From the NCBI GenBank assembly GCA_907163375.1, contig CAJQUW010009243.1, positions 260,501 to 324,500 on the forward strand: a stretch of DNA of 64,000 nucleotides, given 5' to 3'. Below the pieces are notes generated by a model. The model was not told the DNA's origin and did no database searches. It saw nothing but the letters and a program-made list of their open reading frames with translations. The position numbers were made by a program, and so were the translations under genes. The stretch comes from Prostheceraeus crozeri (lineage: Eukaryota; Platyhelminthes; Polycladida; Euryleptidae). Of this stretch, positions 11,328-20,955 are shown in pieces (positions within the stretch are counted from its first letter, which is position 1; each line of letters opens with the position of its first letter).

Positions 11328-11969
11328 CAGGGCGGTGGTGTCGGTGTCGTGGTGTCGTGCCTTTTTTCCCGATGTCAGTGTCGTGAAAATAAGAACGACA
11401 CCGACACCGACCTGAAGGCATATACCATGTCACGCATATTGACAAGTTTTTGTCTTTTTTCATGCTTTGATAATTCACTATGAATAATAGCATTTACGTA
11501 TTACTCATTGCCTATCTAAAGTGTTATCATCTTGTAGTTGACGATGCGACGGGAGATCATTGCGGAATCAATAAGTTGAAAGTAAAACTCCCTCAAGTCG
11601 AAAAATTTATAAAAGCTAAAGAAAATCACTGACAGTACTTCGGCGTCCGGCGGCTTCAATGGTCGATGGTACAGCTGAGTTGTACCATCACGAACACAAC
11701 TCAGTTGTACCATCGACCATTGAAAGCGCGGGACGCCGAAGCATTGTCCGTAATTTTTCTTGAACATTTATAAATTTTCCGACGAGCAACTTGAGGGAGT
11801 TTTACATTCAACCTATTGATTCTGTTATCATCTTGAGTTACATGAAATTGTTACAAATCATTCCAAATTTTTAGAAACACAATTGTTATGATAATTCTAT
11901 TTTTCTCCGACGTCGGTGTGGTGCTCAAGCCCGGTGTCGGTTGAAAAACATCACGACACCGCAGCCCTG
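11328..11969. mobile_element. Non-autonomous hAT element, 642 bp, with perfect 8-bp target duplication
   Basis: The termini are cagggcggtggtgtc and its inverted counterpart gacaccgcagccctg. An identical 8-bp flank, gcagaaac, lies on both sides (11320-11327 and 11970-11977). An 8-bp duplication plus CAGGG-type tips is the hAT signature. It has no transposase and contains a second long inverted repeat at 11565-11822. Confidence 0.88.
11565..11822. repeat. Foldback with about 120-bp arms inside the hAT MITE
   Basis: The arms read gaatcaataagttgaaagt on the left and the reverse complement ending acctattgattc on the right. The inner arms, caatggtcgatggtac and gtaccatcgaccattg, meet around 11690. 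A 12-bp direct repeat gttatcatcttg occurs at 11523-11534 and 11824-11835. The structure could form a long hairpin. It may be a separate nested insertion. Confidence 0.75.
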
Positions 11970-12650
11970 GCAGAAACCCGGAGCATCACAAAGCCAATGG
12001 AGAATATGTTACACAGTGCACAAAGAAATATAGAAAGGATAATGCTGGGAAAAACGTGGAAAGACAAGAATGTGGATAAGAAACAAGACGAGATCAGAGG
12101 ATCTATTAGTCACAGTCAAATGAAGAAAGTGGGTGTGGGCAGGACATCTAGTCCCATGCAGAGAAAATAGATGGACGAAGACAACAACAGAATGGATTCC
12201 AAGAGATGTCGAAAAGGAAAGACGAAGGAAAACCAATGTAGAGACGAACTCGAGAACTTCTTGGGTTCAACGCGGAGTTAATGAACGGCCAACAGAGACG
12301 AATGCAAATAACTTGGGGAGACCTTTCTCCTGCAGTGGAGATGATCGTGCGGAAGGGTTGTACAAGCACACTCCAATGCGAGGGCTGATGATGATGTCGG
12401 CCTAATTAAGTGAAATAATTAGTGATTAGAAACTTGCTACTTCTTATGATCATAATAGGACTAGTATCATAGCTGATCATGTCATAACTTTACTCGTCTC
12501 CGATTATCATTGACTGAGTTGTTAAAAGTCTTGTCGATTCACTTATTGGACACCAGTCACGTTAATTCCTAATCCCTATTCCTTAAGTGACGCAAGAGAT
12601 TGCTGTTGTTTGTGAAAAGGTAGAGAGACAAGCCTTCATTTGGATTCGAA

Positions 12651-13569
12651 ATTTTCTGAAATTCGAAACTCACCTAATGAGTGAGTATGGGAAGAATACA
12701 CACTTGAAGTTTGTCAGTGAACGTGTAGGACGAAATTGATAAAACTTACATATTCTTGGAAATGATAACACCAGCATTCTTTAAACCCAAACTCGAAAGC
12801 GCCAGCGTTAACACAGCAAAAGTTATCAAGTTGTGTACAGCTAACCGTCAAAAACATTGTTAAGGCGAAAAGTCATGTTAAGTCAGGTAAAAGTGTTAAT
12901 TGAATGAAATTGCACAAATTGTTGCCCGAATTCGAAAAAAATATATCATCTGAAAGCTAGACACGAGCCTGATTCGATGGCGATAATCTTAATTATCTGT
13001 TTTGCGTCTTTAGGCAACGGTGAATTAATTGACCAAAAAATCATGTTTTATGTCTGTAGAACACAACTAACCAGACACAACCTAAGCACTCTAGAATTTC
13101 AGAATTTCAATTTATTATAGACTGAGCTTCTTTGACAGCTCTACATATGAACTTTTTACAATACTAAATTATTTATTAACAATCGATCAGAATAATAAGA
13201 ACAAAAGAGAAAGGTCATCATTTAAGGTCAGTCACATTTGCTCCTGTCATCATCTTTCATAGTTCTTAGGTCACTGTCACTCATATTCATTCCTTCGTCT
13301 TGACTTAGTTTTAACTAGTTTAACTTGACTAGTTTTTAACTTTTTTGTCCTGTCTTCGATTTCTCCATCTTTTCCTAAGCGGCGATCCTTCTTCTCCTCG
13401 AATACAATTTTGCTCTAAAAATAATTTCCTTTCTTATTTACTCACTGTCAAATTTGATTTTTTTCCAGACTTGTTTCCACGTACAACACACCCAGCCTCC
13501 ACCTCATACACCGGACAATAGGTGGGCTTCTAACCCTGGCATGTACTCCTGCAACATATTGGAAATCAT
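12651..13569. other. Intergenic, nothing recognised
   Basis: AT-rich sequence without recognisable protein similarity. No arrays or long inverted repeats were seen. Confidence 0.35.
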
Positions 13570-13840
13570 CATCATCTGCTTCTGCTCTTTTCAAATGATT
13601 CATTGTAAATGCTCTTTCGAAATTCCTCGCAATATTTCGTATCTATTATTCCTAAAGTTATTTCAGTTTCTAGTCCTTCTATATTAAAATGTTGTCTTTC
13701 ATTTTGGAATCTCTTGCATCTCGTTAATGCGCATTATATATCTTCCATTTCACTACAAACTTCGGATTTCTTATCATAATTACTTTTTCCTAATCGATCT
13801 CTTAGTAATGTTGCTCCACTGATCCATCTTCTCGCAATAT
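13570..13840 (-). pseudogene. Probable LINE C-terminal tail
   Basis: A minus-strand frame reads LLRDRLGKSNYDKKSEVCSE, CALTRCKRFQNERQHFN, and CEEFRKSIYNESFE. The order of Cys residues followed by CxRFQNER resembles the zinc-knuckle-like tail (HFLxxCPxYQxER) of Jockey/CR1-like LINEs. At least one in-frame stop is present. A LINE RT piece on the same strand lies at 16085-16358, so the two may be parts of one copy split by the LTR element between them. Confidence 0.4.
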
Positions 13841-13987
13841 AATCCCCACATTCTGTTGCATCTAATTTTTTTCATTCACATTCTTTCTTGTATTTCTACA
13901 GACTAAAAGACTATTTTATTTGAAAAATTTTTCCTCCATTCTTCATTTCTTTAGAATGGAATATTTCAATCATTTCCTTTTTCTTAT

Positions 13988-14285
13988 AGTGTTGACGAAA
14001 GGGAAAACAATGTGTTCGTTTTTTTTCAAATGTCTGTAATTGCGACAACAATAGCCCGGTATTTATACTACCCAGACGGTCTCCGTAATTCTAATCAGTC
14101 TCACATAGATGAGGATCATGACGTTACAGTTAGAGTCTCAGAAAAGTCTTGTTCTCATGAAGTCACTCTTCAACAGAGTCAGATGAAATGCCCTGGAGAT
14201 GACAGATGGAGTGCTGCTACGATTATACACTCAAATACCAAACCAACCAACATGGATGATTAACAGCTCACGTCCCCACACCTCC
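13988..14285 (-). repeat. Probable 3' LTR
   Basis: A purine-rich tract (cctgggggagg on the minus strand) is followed by TGTGGGGACGTGAGC, a normal TG start for an LTR. A plausible CA end occurs near 13988. With only one LTR present the boundaries are inferred. Confidence 0.4.
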
Positions 14286-14763
14286 CCCAGGTCCTGAGAT
14301 CTAACTAATAATGTACAAAATCGTCCCACCAGTTAGGACGCTCCCTAGCCTTACTACTACGACGAACAGCAGTACCGGTAGTCTCATGAGGCTCAGTGTC
14401 ATCACTCTCGTCATAATCATCAACTACGGCATCACCAATACTACAATCAGATTCATCAGAATCAACCGGCTCCCTTCCTGGAACGAATCTCAAGTGAGAT
14501 ACGTGCCTGGAAATATTATCGTCATCAACTACAACAGAAAAACCCTAGAACGAACAGACATTACCGTACCCTGTGAGGGCCACTCCACTCACTGTCACAC
14601 CTGCCATTCGAATCCCGCATGTACACGTAGTCACCAACAGTGAGCGGGTTATTTTCTATTGCTTTATAGTCAGGCAAAGACTGATCAACACAGCTATTGT
14701 TTATTCTATCTGTCTCCATGCGCAAACTATTCTCCCATGGTTTGCGTACTCTAGCTGAGAATA

Positions 14764-15240
14764 CTAATTCATACGGAATAGCCTCCGTATCTCCGTTGTA
14801 TTGTTAAACCAAAACACCGCTTCTTCAACTGACCTGCCGCCCCTCCTAGCACCTCTCTTAATTGTTCTGTGCGCTCTTTCTACAATACCGTTGCCCTGAG
14901 AGCGATACTCACAGGAAAACTCGTGGGCCACGTGCCACTCAGACAAAAGAGCATGAATATCACGACTATGAAAAACCGCTGCATTATCACTAATAACAGA
15001 TCCCGGTGGTCCAAATTCACTCACCACTTGTAACAAACATGAACTTATCTCTTTGGCTGACTCTCTCTGTAAATTCTTGAAAATGCAAAACCCTGAGCGC
15101 GAGTCAACAATGCTAAGATACGGCAAACGGTCTACGTAAGTTACATCAATCGCTAATCTGTCCCAGACAGACTTTGTCTTCATCGACCCCGATCGCCATC
15201 TAAAGCGCATCGCAGGATCGACACGGGCGCATCATCTATC
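14764..15240 (-). pseudogene. Integrase core of the LTR fossil
   Basis: The minus strand encodes WDRLAIDVTYVDRLPYLSIV (first catalytic Asp), FGPPGSVISDNAAVFHS (second Asp) and SQGNGIVERAHRTIKRGAR (catalytic Glu), the D-D-E core of a retroviral-type integrase. The conserved spacing and the order after RNase H identify a gypsy-like pol gene. Confidence 0.8.
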
Positions 15241-15360
15241 ACATCGATTGACAACCCATTTAACCGTTTTCTTTGAAACATGGTTCCCAAAGCATTCTCT
15301 CGCTAACTCTAGCGTTCGATCGACACCCATATGATGCCTTTCGTGTAATTGTTTGATATC

Positions 15361-15760
15361 CTAAGAAGCACTGCTTTCGATTGCTGAGCCTGCTACAATA
15401 TTGTGCTCATGGGTCTCTGTGGAATGTAGAGAATTTTTTATCCATCTATCAGGGACTCTCGTAAGTTCATCAGCTCCATTATCAGCAGATTTGACTAACG
15501 TAACTGTAACGGACAGTTTTTCTTCTGAAACAATCTCTTTCACTGTGTCTAGCCGCCTTCGAATTAGCACCTCACTGAAGGCGCGAGTTCTTACATTGTG
15601 TGTTTTATCAATAACCGAATTCAACCAATTATATACTGTTGCTGAGTCCGTCATTATCTTTACCTTCCGACGACCCCACTTAAGAGCCATATTTAGACCT
15701 CGGACAATTGCGTCAAGCTCAACTCGATTAATATGTGCAGTGTTGTGCTTAGGTCTTACC
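15361..15760 (-). pseudogene. RNase H region of the LTR fossil
   Basis: The minus strand encodes HINRVELDAIVRGLNMALKW, IMTDSATVYNWLNSVI and a later KSADNGADELTRVPDRW. The acidic residues in VELDA and MTDSA and the final D of NGADELTR are the RNase H catalytic set that removes RNA after reverse transcription. It is part of the gypsy-like fossil. Confidence 0.75.
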
Positions 15761-16084
15761 CATGTCGCGTCTTCAATTATTTCAATTATTTATAGTTATG
15801 CACATTCTATGTGTTGTAGTTGGCAATATGCATAAATTCCAAGTAGTTTTCCGAGTATTTGCTTGTCTATTCTGACACTTGAAGGTTACTTACTACAACG
15901 TTGAATTTCTCTATTTTTTACTTTTTACAAGAAGTGCTCTTTGAAAAAGTCTTTTCTAGAAGATATCTAAATAACCAAGCATTTCCTCTCATTTTTCTTT
16001 TTAATAGTGCTCACTTCAATCAATTTCTTCTCGTGTAAGACATGGTAGCCTCCCAATTCGAAAAAAATTTGTTTTTTTCCAACT
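15761..16084. other. Intergenic, nothing recognised
   Basis: AT-rich sequence between the LTR fossil and a LINE fragment. No gene seen. Confidence 0.3.
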
Positions 16085-16358
16085 TCTAAGAAATGCGTTT
16101 TTAGAAATTTATTATCATTCCTACTTTCTTTGCCTCTGTTATCATAGATGTCAATTTGTCATCAGCTTCTGCTACATAATTGGCGAAAATAAGACCATCT
16201 CCTACATGTATATTTGTTCCATCATAAGGCCATTTCTCATTCATTTCTCTCATTAGTTTGTCAATAATTATCATAAATATTATAGGTGACATTTTGCAAC
16301 CTTGTCTCATGTCTCTATCTTTATGAACTTTGCCTGTTTCTACTGTTTCTAGGAATAC
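16085..16358 (-). pseudogene. LINE reverse-transcriptase fragment
   Basis: The minus strand reads VFLETVETGKVHKDRDMRQG, CKMSPIIFMIIIDKLMREMN and GDGLIFANYVAEADDKLTSM. This is the RT palm (RQGCxxSPxxFxxxxD) leading to a variant of the FADD catalytic box: the usual YADDxxL reads FANYVAEADD here, so the active site is decayed. It is a short piece only. Confidence 0.7.
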
Positions 16359-17138
16359 CTAACATTGTAAAGAAACAGCTGACAAATTTCATATACAAAT
16401 GTTTATATTATTGCAAATTAATCATTGCATTTAAAGAATAAAGTTGCTCACAAAAATGTCTGGATCCCCTTTTATTTTCAAGGCTTACTTCATTTTAAGT
16501 TAAAGCCGCGTCTCAACCGCAGATTTCTACTCTGGAACTTCCACTTTTCAGAATTGACTGATTTCTTCAGTCATTTGCAAAATCAAATCTACCGGCATAA
16601 AATCAAAGTTATTTCATTTGCTAAACCCCGGTCTTAGATTTCCAACACTACCTCAGCTGACAACATTGTTTCGCTGTCTCATCTGCCTATCTCCTGCAAA
16701 AGAGCCCAATATTACGCGAAATTTCGGACAGGAAACTTCGTAGCTCAAAGCCGACTGAAAATTCTGTCGGTTTCGGTGTTTTAACTTTGGTTTTACCTTT
16801 GTTCATGAACTCCAATAAGTCATATGCCGCAAAAAGTTTAATTAATTAATTATTCAGCCGCCGAAATTGTAGTTCTGAATGGCCTCAATCATACTTTATA
16901 ATCTCAAAGGTTTTGGTGTCGACAGGAACGACCAAAGATATGTAGTTGCTTAAAAAGGCCCTTTATGTATTAAATATCTTTGGGAAGTACAGCCGAATGC
17001 AAAATAGCACAACCTTAGAGTGATCACAACGCCCCATGAAACGACAAAAATTTCCTTGCACAACAAAAGACATAACAAAGCACACCGAATACAGTTAAGG
17101 TAGAGTAGCAAATCAGCATTTATTCAATCCCTAACATA
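16359..17138. other. Flank of the Polinton, nothing recognised
   Basis: Ordinary AT-rich sequence up to the Polinton target duplication. No RNA gene or reading frame is supported. Confidence 0.35.
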
Positions 17139-17144
17139 CATGTA

Positions 17145-17895
17145 AGTAGTATATAGTGTAACATCCAGCGCGACGCTTCGCTTTGCTTCGCTTCGCTTGC
17201 GCCGGATGTCACACTTTTGCGGGGTTTTTTCAAAATTTTCAAAAAATCAAAATTTCAAAAATTTAGGTAGATTTCAAATTTCACGTGGCCGAAGGCCGAA
17301 GGGCGAAAATTTAGGTAGTGACAAATTTTCAAAAAAATCAAAATTTCAAAAATTTAGGCGGTCTCAAAATATCCCGTAATCGAAAATTTAGGCGGTCTCA
17401 AAATATCACGTAATCTAAAAAATATCACGTGGTCGAAAATATCACGTAGCCGAAGGTCGAAAATGTAGGCAGATGAAAATTTAGGTAGCCCAAAAAATAT
17501 CACGTTGTCCTAATATAGCAGAAGATTGTATTCAAAATATTTATTCAAAATATTCATTTAAAAATGGAAGAAACAAAAGTGGATGAAACCGCAAGAATAT
17601 ATCCTTCGTTATCATATGAACGTAGTTCTACTTTAATGGACATTGAAAAGATAAACATCGAAAAGATGAATAAAGAAAAACATAAAGACAGAGTTAGGTA
17701 TATGAAAGATAAAGAATCTCAATTATTATTAAGATTAGAGCATTATAAAAAATTAAGAAAGAGATGGAGTAAAGTTAAGAATGTAACACAAGGAATTGGC
17801 ATATTCTTAACAATAAGTTTAGGTGCTTTAACAATTGTTATATCTTCAGGTGTTTTAGTAATTCCAGTAGTTGCTACAGCTTTAACAGGTACGGG
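17145..17895 (+). repeat. Left terminal inverted repeat of the Polinton
   Basis: This matches the reverse complement of about 34036-34832. The tip contains a palindrome with 17-bp arms (17155-17171 and 17199-17215) around a GCTTC-rich loop. Inside lie degenerate sub-repeats containing aaaatttaggcggtctc and aaaatatcacgt (about 17260-17515). The inner part holds the 5' half of the gene at 17564. Confidence 0.9.
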
Positions 17896-18259
17896 TGTTT
17901 TTGCAACTTCACTTGTTACAATGTCAGATAAATCTTTAATAACTAAGAAACGAAAATCATTAAAAACTAAAGATTTACATATTAAAGAAGTCTATGACAA
18001 ATTGCATTACTACTTTCAAAGAGTATGTGATGATAATGTTATTACGTTAGATGAGATTGAAAAATTTGATCAAATAGCTAATGAAGTAAATCAAATATCA
18101 TTTCAATTACAGTCAGAAAAAGTTGATGATAAAAATACAAAGGATGGCAAAATTTCGAGTGATGGTAAAATTTCTAATGAAGAAAATGATAAAAATTTTT
18201 CAGAAGAGCTAAAAACTTTAAGCGAAAACTTAAGCAAAACTTTATTAAACAAAACTTAA
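17564..18259 (+). CDS. Unknown Polinton protein with a membrane hairpin
   Basis: 231 codons, open. The N-terminal third is charged and predicted coiled (STLMDIEKINIEKMNKEKHK). Residues about 85-125 form two hydrophobic segments with small residues (FLTISLGALTIVISSGVLVI, then VVATALTGTGVFATSLV). The C-terminal half is acidic and Lys-rich. I do not recognise the family. The promoter and 5' half lie in the terminal repeat and so exist twice in the element. The start ATG follows ttcatttaaaa, like the other genes here. A membrane-associated virion or lysis-type role is only a guess. Confidence 0.6.
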   Translation: MEETKVDETARIYPSLSYERSSTLMDIEKINIEKMNKEKHKDRVRYMKDKESQLLLRLEHYKKLRKRWSKVKNVTQGIGIFLTISLGALTIVISSGVLVIPVVATALTGTGVFATSLVTMSDKSLITKKRKSLKTKDLHIKEVYDKLHYYFQRVCDDNVITLDEIEKFDQIANEVNQISFQLQSEKVDDKNTKDGKISSDGKISNEENDKNFSEELKTLSENLSKTLLNKT

Positions 18260-18380
18260 AACGAGAAGCCTTTAAACGAAAAGATGTCAGACAACAAAGC
18301 AATAAAAAAATAATTTGTTCAGTAAAATGTTTTTGCTGTATTCCAATGTTACCACAAAATTGAAATATTATATTTTAAAA

Positions 18381-19192
18381 ATGGATAAAATTAGAGCTGA
18401 TAATTTTAAAAGAATAAAACAATTAGAAGAGTTAATAAAACAAAGAAATATTATGAAAGAAAATCATCTTCAACATAGAATGATAAAAGCTGGTATTCAA
18501 TCTGATATGTTTGAAAAAATGCGGCAAACCGAGCAAGTAAAAACTGATTTTGAAAAAACTATGAAACCATTTAAAACTCTTGAAAAAGAAAGTACAAATA
18601 ATGATAAACAAATTGATATAACAGATCAAGAGCACAAAACTATATTAGATGACTATGGATTACTAGAATCAAACATTGATAAGAAATTACCAAAATCTAT
18701 GCAATTTGAACATTCTATTTCATTTATAGATGGAAAAACAATACCTAGATTTTATCTCGGACAAAAAGAAATATTTCCACAACCTTTTCGAGGTTTAATT
18801 TTTTCACCAGAAAATCTCCTTTTAATTTAGATAGAAATTTTGTTTATCTTTTAAGAGGAGCAGATTTAAATAATTATGCGTTAGAAGATCTCATAAAATA
18901 TAAAGCTATGTTAGATAGAGTTGGTGCACTAAAATCTCTTAGACGTTATAAACAATTAGAAAATTTATTATCAACGGGAGTTAAAGTAGGAAAAGGTTTT
19001 AAAACAGAAACAACTGTTTTTTTACCAGATGATCCACAAGAATTACTAAATAGATTAAATATTTTAATATCGGCAATAAAAGAAGGACATAATTCTAGTT
19101 TCAATGAAATTCATGCTATATTGAAAAGACTGTTAGAAAAGAAGATTCTAAATGAAGAGGATTATAAAAGTATAACGAACCGAATGTTCTAG
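18381..19192 (+). pseudogene. Unknown Polinton gene, broken
   Basis: The likely start follows tattttaaaa. The product is Lys/Glu-rich and helical, with IRADNFKRIKQLEELIKQRN near the start and DEHKT-like charged stretches. The C-terminal part contains YKAMLDRVGALKSLRRYKQL and LLEKKILNEEDYKSITNRMF. I cannot assign a function. The gene is broken. A GC-rich paired hairpin marks its 3' end. Confidence 0.5.
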
Positions 19193-19202
19193 GGCTTCGC
19201 CC
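19178..19202. repeat. Paired hairpin at a gene 3' end
   Basis: The unit cgaaccgaatgttct is followed by gggcttcgccc (19192-19202). It is nearly the reverse complement of the unit at 26387-26412. Stems are gaac/gttc and gggc/gccc with 3-5 base loops. Confidence 0.7.
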
Positions 19203-19271
19203 GTAGCTGAAATATGTTGTTGTTTTCAATTTTTTTTATAAAAGACATTTATTCAAAATTTTAACTAAAAA

Positions 19272-20060
19272 ATGTGTTCAGCAGATTTAGACAAAATTAA
19301 TAATCATTTAGAAAATTTGACAGAGATTTTGGGTTCATCAAAATTTAGTACGACGTTAAAAATTATAACAACTACTTCATCACACACTTGTAATTTAGAA
19401 CCCATTCTACATTTGGAACAAAATAAAAGTTATCAAATTGCATTGACTAGTTTCTCTACATTTAGCATTATTCAAAACGTTATCAAAGATGTGAATGATC
19501 AATTTAGATATTCTACTGATAAAGGCAAAACATGGAAAATATTAACTTTTCTTCCTGGTTCTTACGAAGTTGAATCAATATCAAATGAAATTAAGAGACA
19601 TTTAGGTATACCATTTAAAGATAAGAAACAATTACATTTCGAAGTTGAACCGGCAGTTAATAAATTTTCTCTTTCTTTAGACGAAAATCATCAAGTTGAT
19701 TTTAATCATGATAGATCATTGTCAAAGCTATTAGGATTTAATAAACAAACCTATAGTCAAGGTTATCATTTAGGTGAGAAGATTCCAAAAATAACTGAAA
19801 TAAATTCAATTGTTGTACATTGTGACATTATTGAAGGAGGATATATAAATGGTAAATTGTCAGATTTAATATTCAGTTTTCCAGCTTTTACTGTACCCAT
19901 TGGTTACAGATTAAATGTATTTCCCCAAACATTAATATATTTTCCTATTACAAGAAAAACTATTAACAACATTGGCATTAGAATCACTGATGAGAAAGGA
20001 CAAGAAATAAATTTTGGAGGTGAAGAGATTATGATAGATCTTTTGGTTCGAGAGGTATAA
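19272..20060 (+). CDS. Penton-like minor capsid candidate
   Basis: 262 codons, open. Its pattern fits the Polinton minor capsid (penton) family: an early YQIALTSFSTFSIIQNV, then DKGKTWKILTFLPGSYEVE, HQVDFNHDRSLSKLLGFNKQ, a segment with IIEGGYINGKLSDLIFSFP, PIGYRLNVFPQTLIYFPI, and a C-terminal IGIRITDEKGQEINFGGEEI. The beta-rich, loop-and-strand layout suits a single jelly roll forming the fivefold vertices. The start ATG follows attttaactaaaaa. Tandem 21-bp hairpin repeats follow directly after the stop. Confidence 0.6.
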   Translation: MCSADLDKINNHLENLTEILGSSKFSTTLKIITTTSSHTCNLEPILHLEQNKSYQIALTSFSTFSIIQNVIKDVNDQFRYSTDKGKTWKILTFLPGSYEVESISNEIKRHLGIPFKDKKQLHFEVEPAVNKFSLSLDENHQVDFNHDRSLSKLLGFNKQTYSQGYHLGEKIPKITEINSIVVHCDIIEGGYINGKLSDLIFSFPAFTVPIGYRLNVFPQTLIYFPITRKTINNIGIRITDEKGQEINFGGEEIMIDLLVREV

Positions 20061-20110
20061 ACTCCCGTTCGGGAGGTATAAACTCCCGTTCGGGAGGTAT
20101 AAACTCCCAC
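20052..20110. repeat. 21-bp tandem hairpin repeat after the penton-like gene
   Basis: The unit gggaggtataaactcccgtt is repeated about 2.7 times. Each copy can fold as GGGAG/CTCCC with a gtataaa loop, giving a run of stem-loops exactly at the gene's 3' end. Confidence 0.8.
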
Positions 20111-20188
20111 GCGAAGCTAGAGAAGTTTAATATTCTTCTTCTTCTTTAAAAATAAATATAAAATAAAAATAAATTTTTTTATTAAAAA

Positions 20189-20955
20189 ATGAGTAAAGTA
20201 CCCCCATTAAATAAAAAAAAACTTAAATTTAATCATCATCCAAATTTATCTAATAAAGTTTTGTCAGTTATTTGCGGAAGATCAGGTTGTGGAAAAACAT
20301 ATCTATTATTTAAAATTTTCACGACACCAAATTTTTTGGATTATAACAATCTTATAATTTATACAACAATAGCAGAACAACCCGTCTATCAATTTTTAAA
20401 ATATGGATTTGAAAATAATCTTAAAAAACAGCAATTGCTTCATTATTCAAAGAATATGAAAAATCTGAAGATGAAGAAGAAATAAGTTCGCGGTGTGAAG
20501 AAGCAGCAAAAAATAATCAGTTAGTAGAAACCAATAAAAATAAGCATATAAAGATACAATTAATAGATGATAGTGGTAATATGCAAGATCCTAGTAAACT
20601 AGATAAAACAATGAAACATTGTGTAATTTTTGATGATTGTGTTAATGACAGAAATCAGTCAGTTCAGAGAAATTATTTCACAAGAGGTAGACATAATAAC
20701 TGTAGTGTATTTTATTTAACACAAAGTATGTATTAATTAGACGGAAGTGTTATTAGAAAGAATGCAAATATATTTATACTATTTGAAATAAATGCAAGAA
20801 ACTTAAGTGATTTGTTAAGAGATTTATGTGTAAGAAATAAAGATGAATTTAAACAATCGTGTAACAATGCTTGGTCAAAAGATTATGGATTTATCACAAT
20901 TAATATTGATAAAAAAATTCATGATAGAGTTATCGAACAATTGTTCTCTGACTGA
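20189..20955 (+). pseudogene. Packaging ATPase of the FtsK/HerA type, broken
   Basis: The start follows tttttttattaaaaa. The Walker A loop ICGRSGCGKTYLLFKIF lies at about residue 33, and a Walker B strand HCVIFDDC is seen about 140 codons further on, followed by QRNYFTRGRHNNCSVFYLTQ (sensor region) and NAWSKDYGFITINI. In Polintons and related viruses this ATPase pumps DNA into capsids. It is broken in this copy. A perfect 12-bp palindrome gaacaattgttc (20935-20946) lies at its end. Confidence 0.85.

Larger units (their letters stand above)
11223..12404 (+). pseudogene. LINE reverse-transcriptase tail, interrupted by an hAT MITE
   Basis: Before the MITE one frame reads LRNILKRKLPLSLKRKVCNQ then CIIPI. 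After it comes ETRSITKPMENMLHSAQRNI, ERIMLGKTWKDK, KVGVGRTSSP/WAGHLV, and RWTKTTTEWIPRD. This is the C-terminal end of an animal endonuclease/RT LINE (compare TYGAETWxLTK, RAMERxMLG, WAGHxxR). Frames change several times. The end, ggctgatgatgatg, resembles the short-repeat 3' tail of RTE-like LINEs. The element was inserted into repeat Y, and the MITE at 11328-11969 was inserted into it later. Confidence 0.7.
11095..12650 (+). repeat. Repeat family Y copy 1, split by a LINE
   Basis: The stretches 11095-11222 and about 12405-12650 align in order with 43705-43800 and 43855-44010 (shared ttttctaaat, ctcttttatc, gattactaaa, aattagtgatt, ttgtgaa). The intervening sequence is a LINE insertion that is absent from the second copy. 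Y has no coding content that I can see. Confidence 0.55.
13988..15760 (-). mobile_element. LTR retroelement fossil, Ty3/gypsy-like, 3' half
   Basis: A broken relic on the minus strand. Parts in transcription order are an RNase H domain, an integrase, a C-terminal acidic tail, a purine-rich tract near 14285-14295, and a probable 3' LTR of about 300 bp. Gag, protease and most of the reverse transcriptase are missing, and no 5' LTR was found. It has several breaks and is therefore old. The RNase H and integrase motifs resemble gypsy-like elements of marine invertebrates. It may have landed inside a LINE. Confidence 0.75.

Noticed and set aside
14012-14263. Plus-strand 83-codon frame
   Set aside because: It overlaps the probable LTR of the minus-strand fossil and has no recognisable motif.
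20052-20110. CRISPR-like array
   Set aside because: The 21-bp units are directly tandem without spacers and lie in a eukaryotic transposon.
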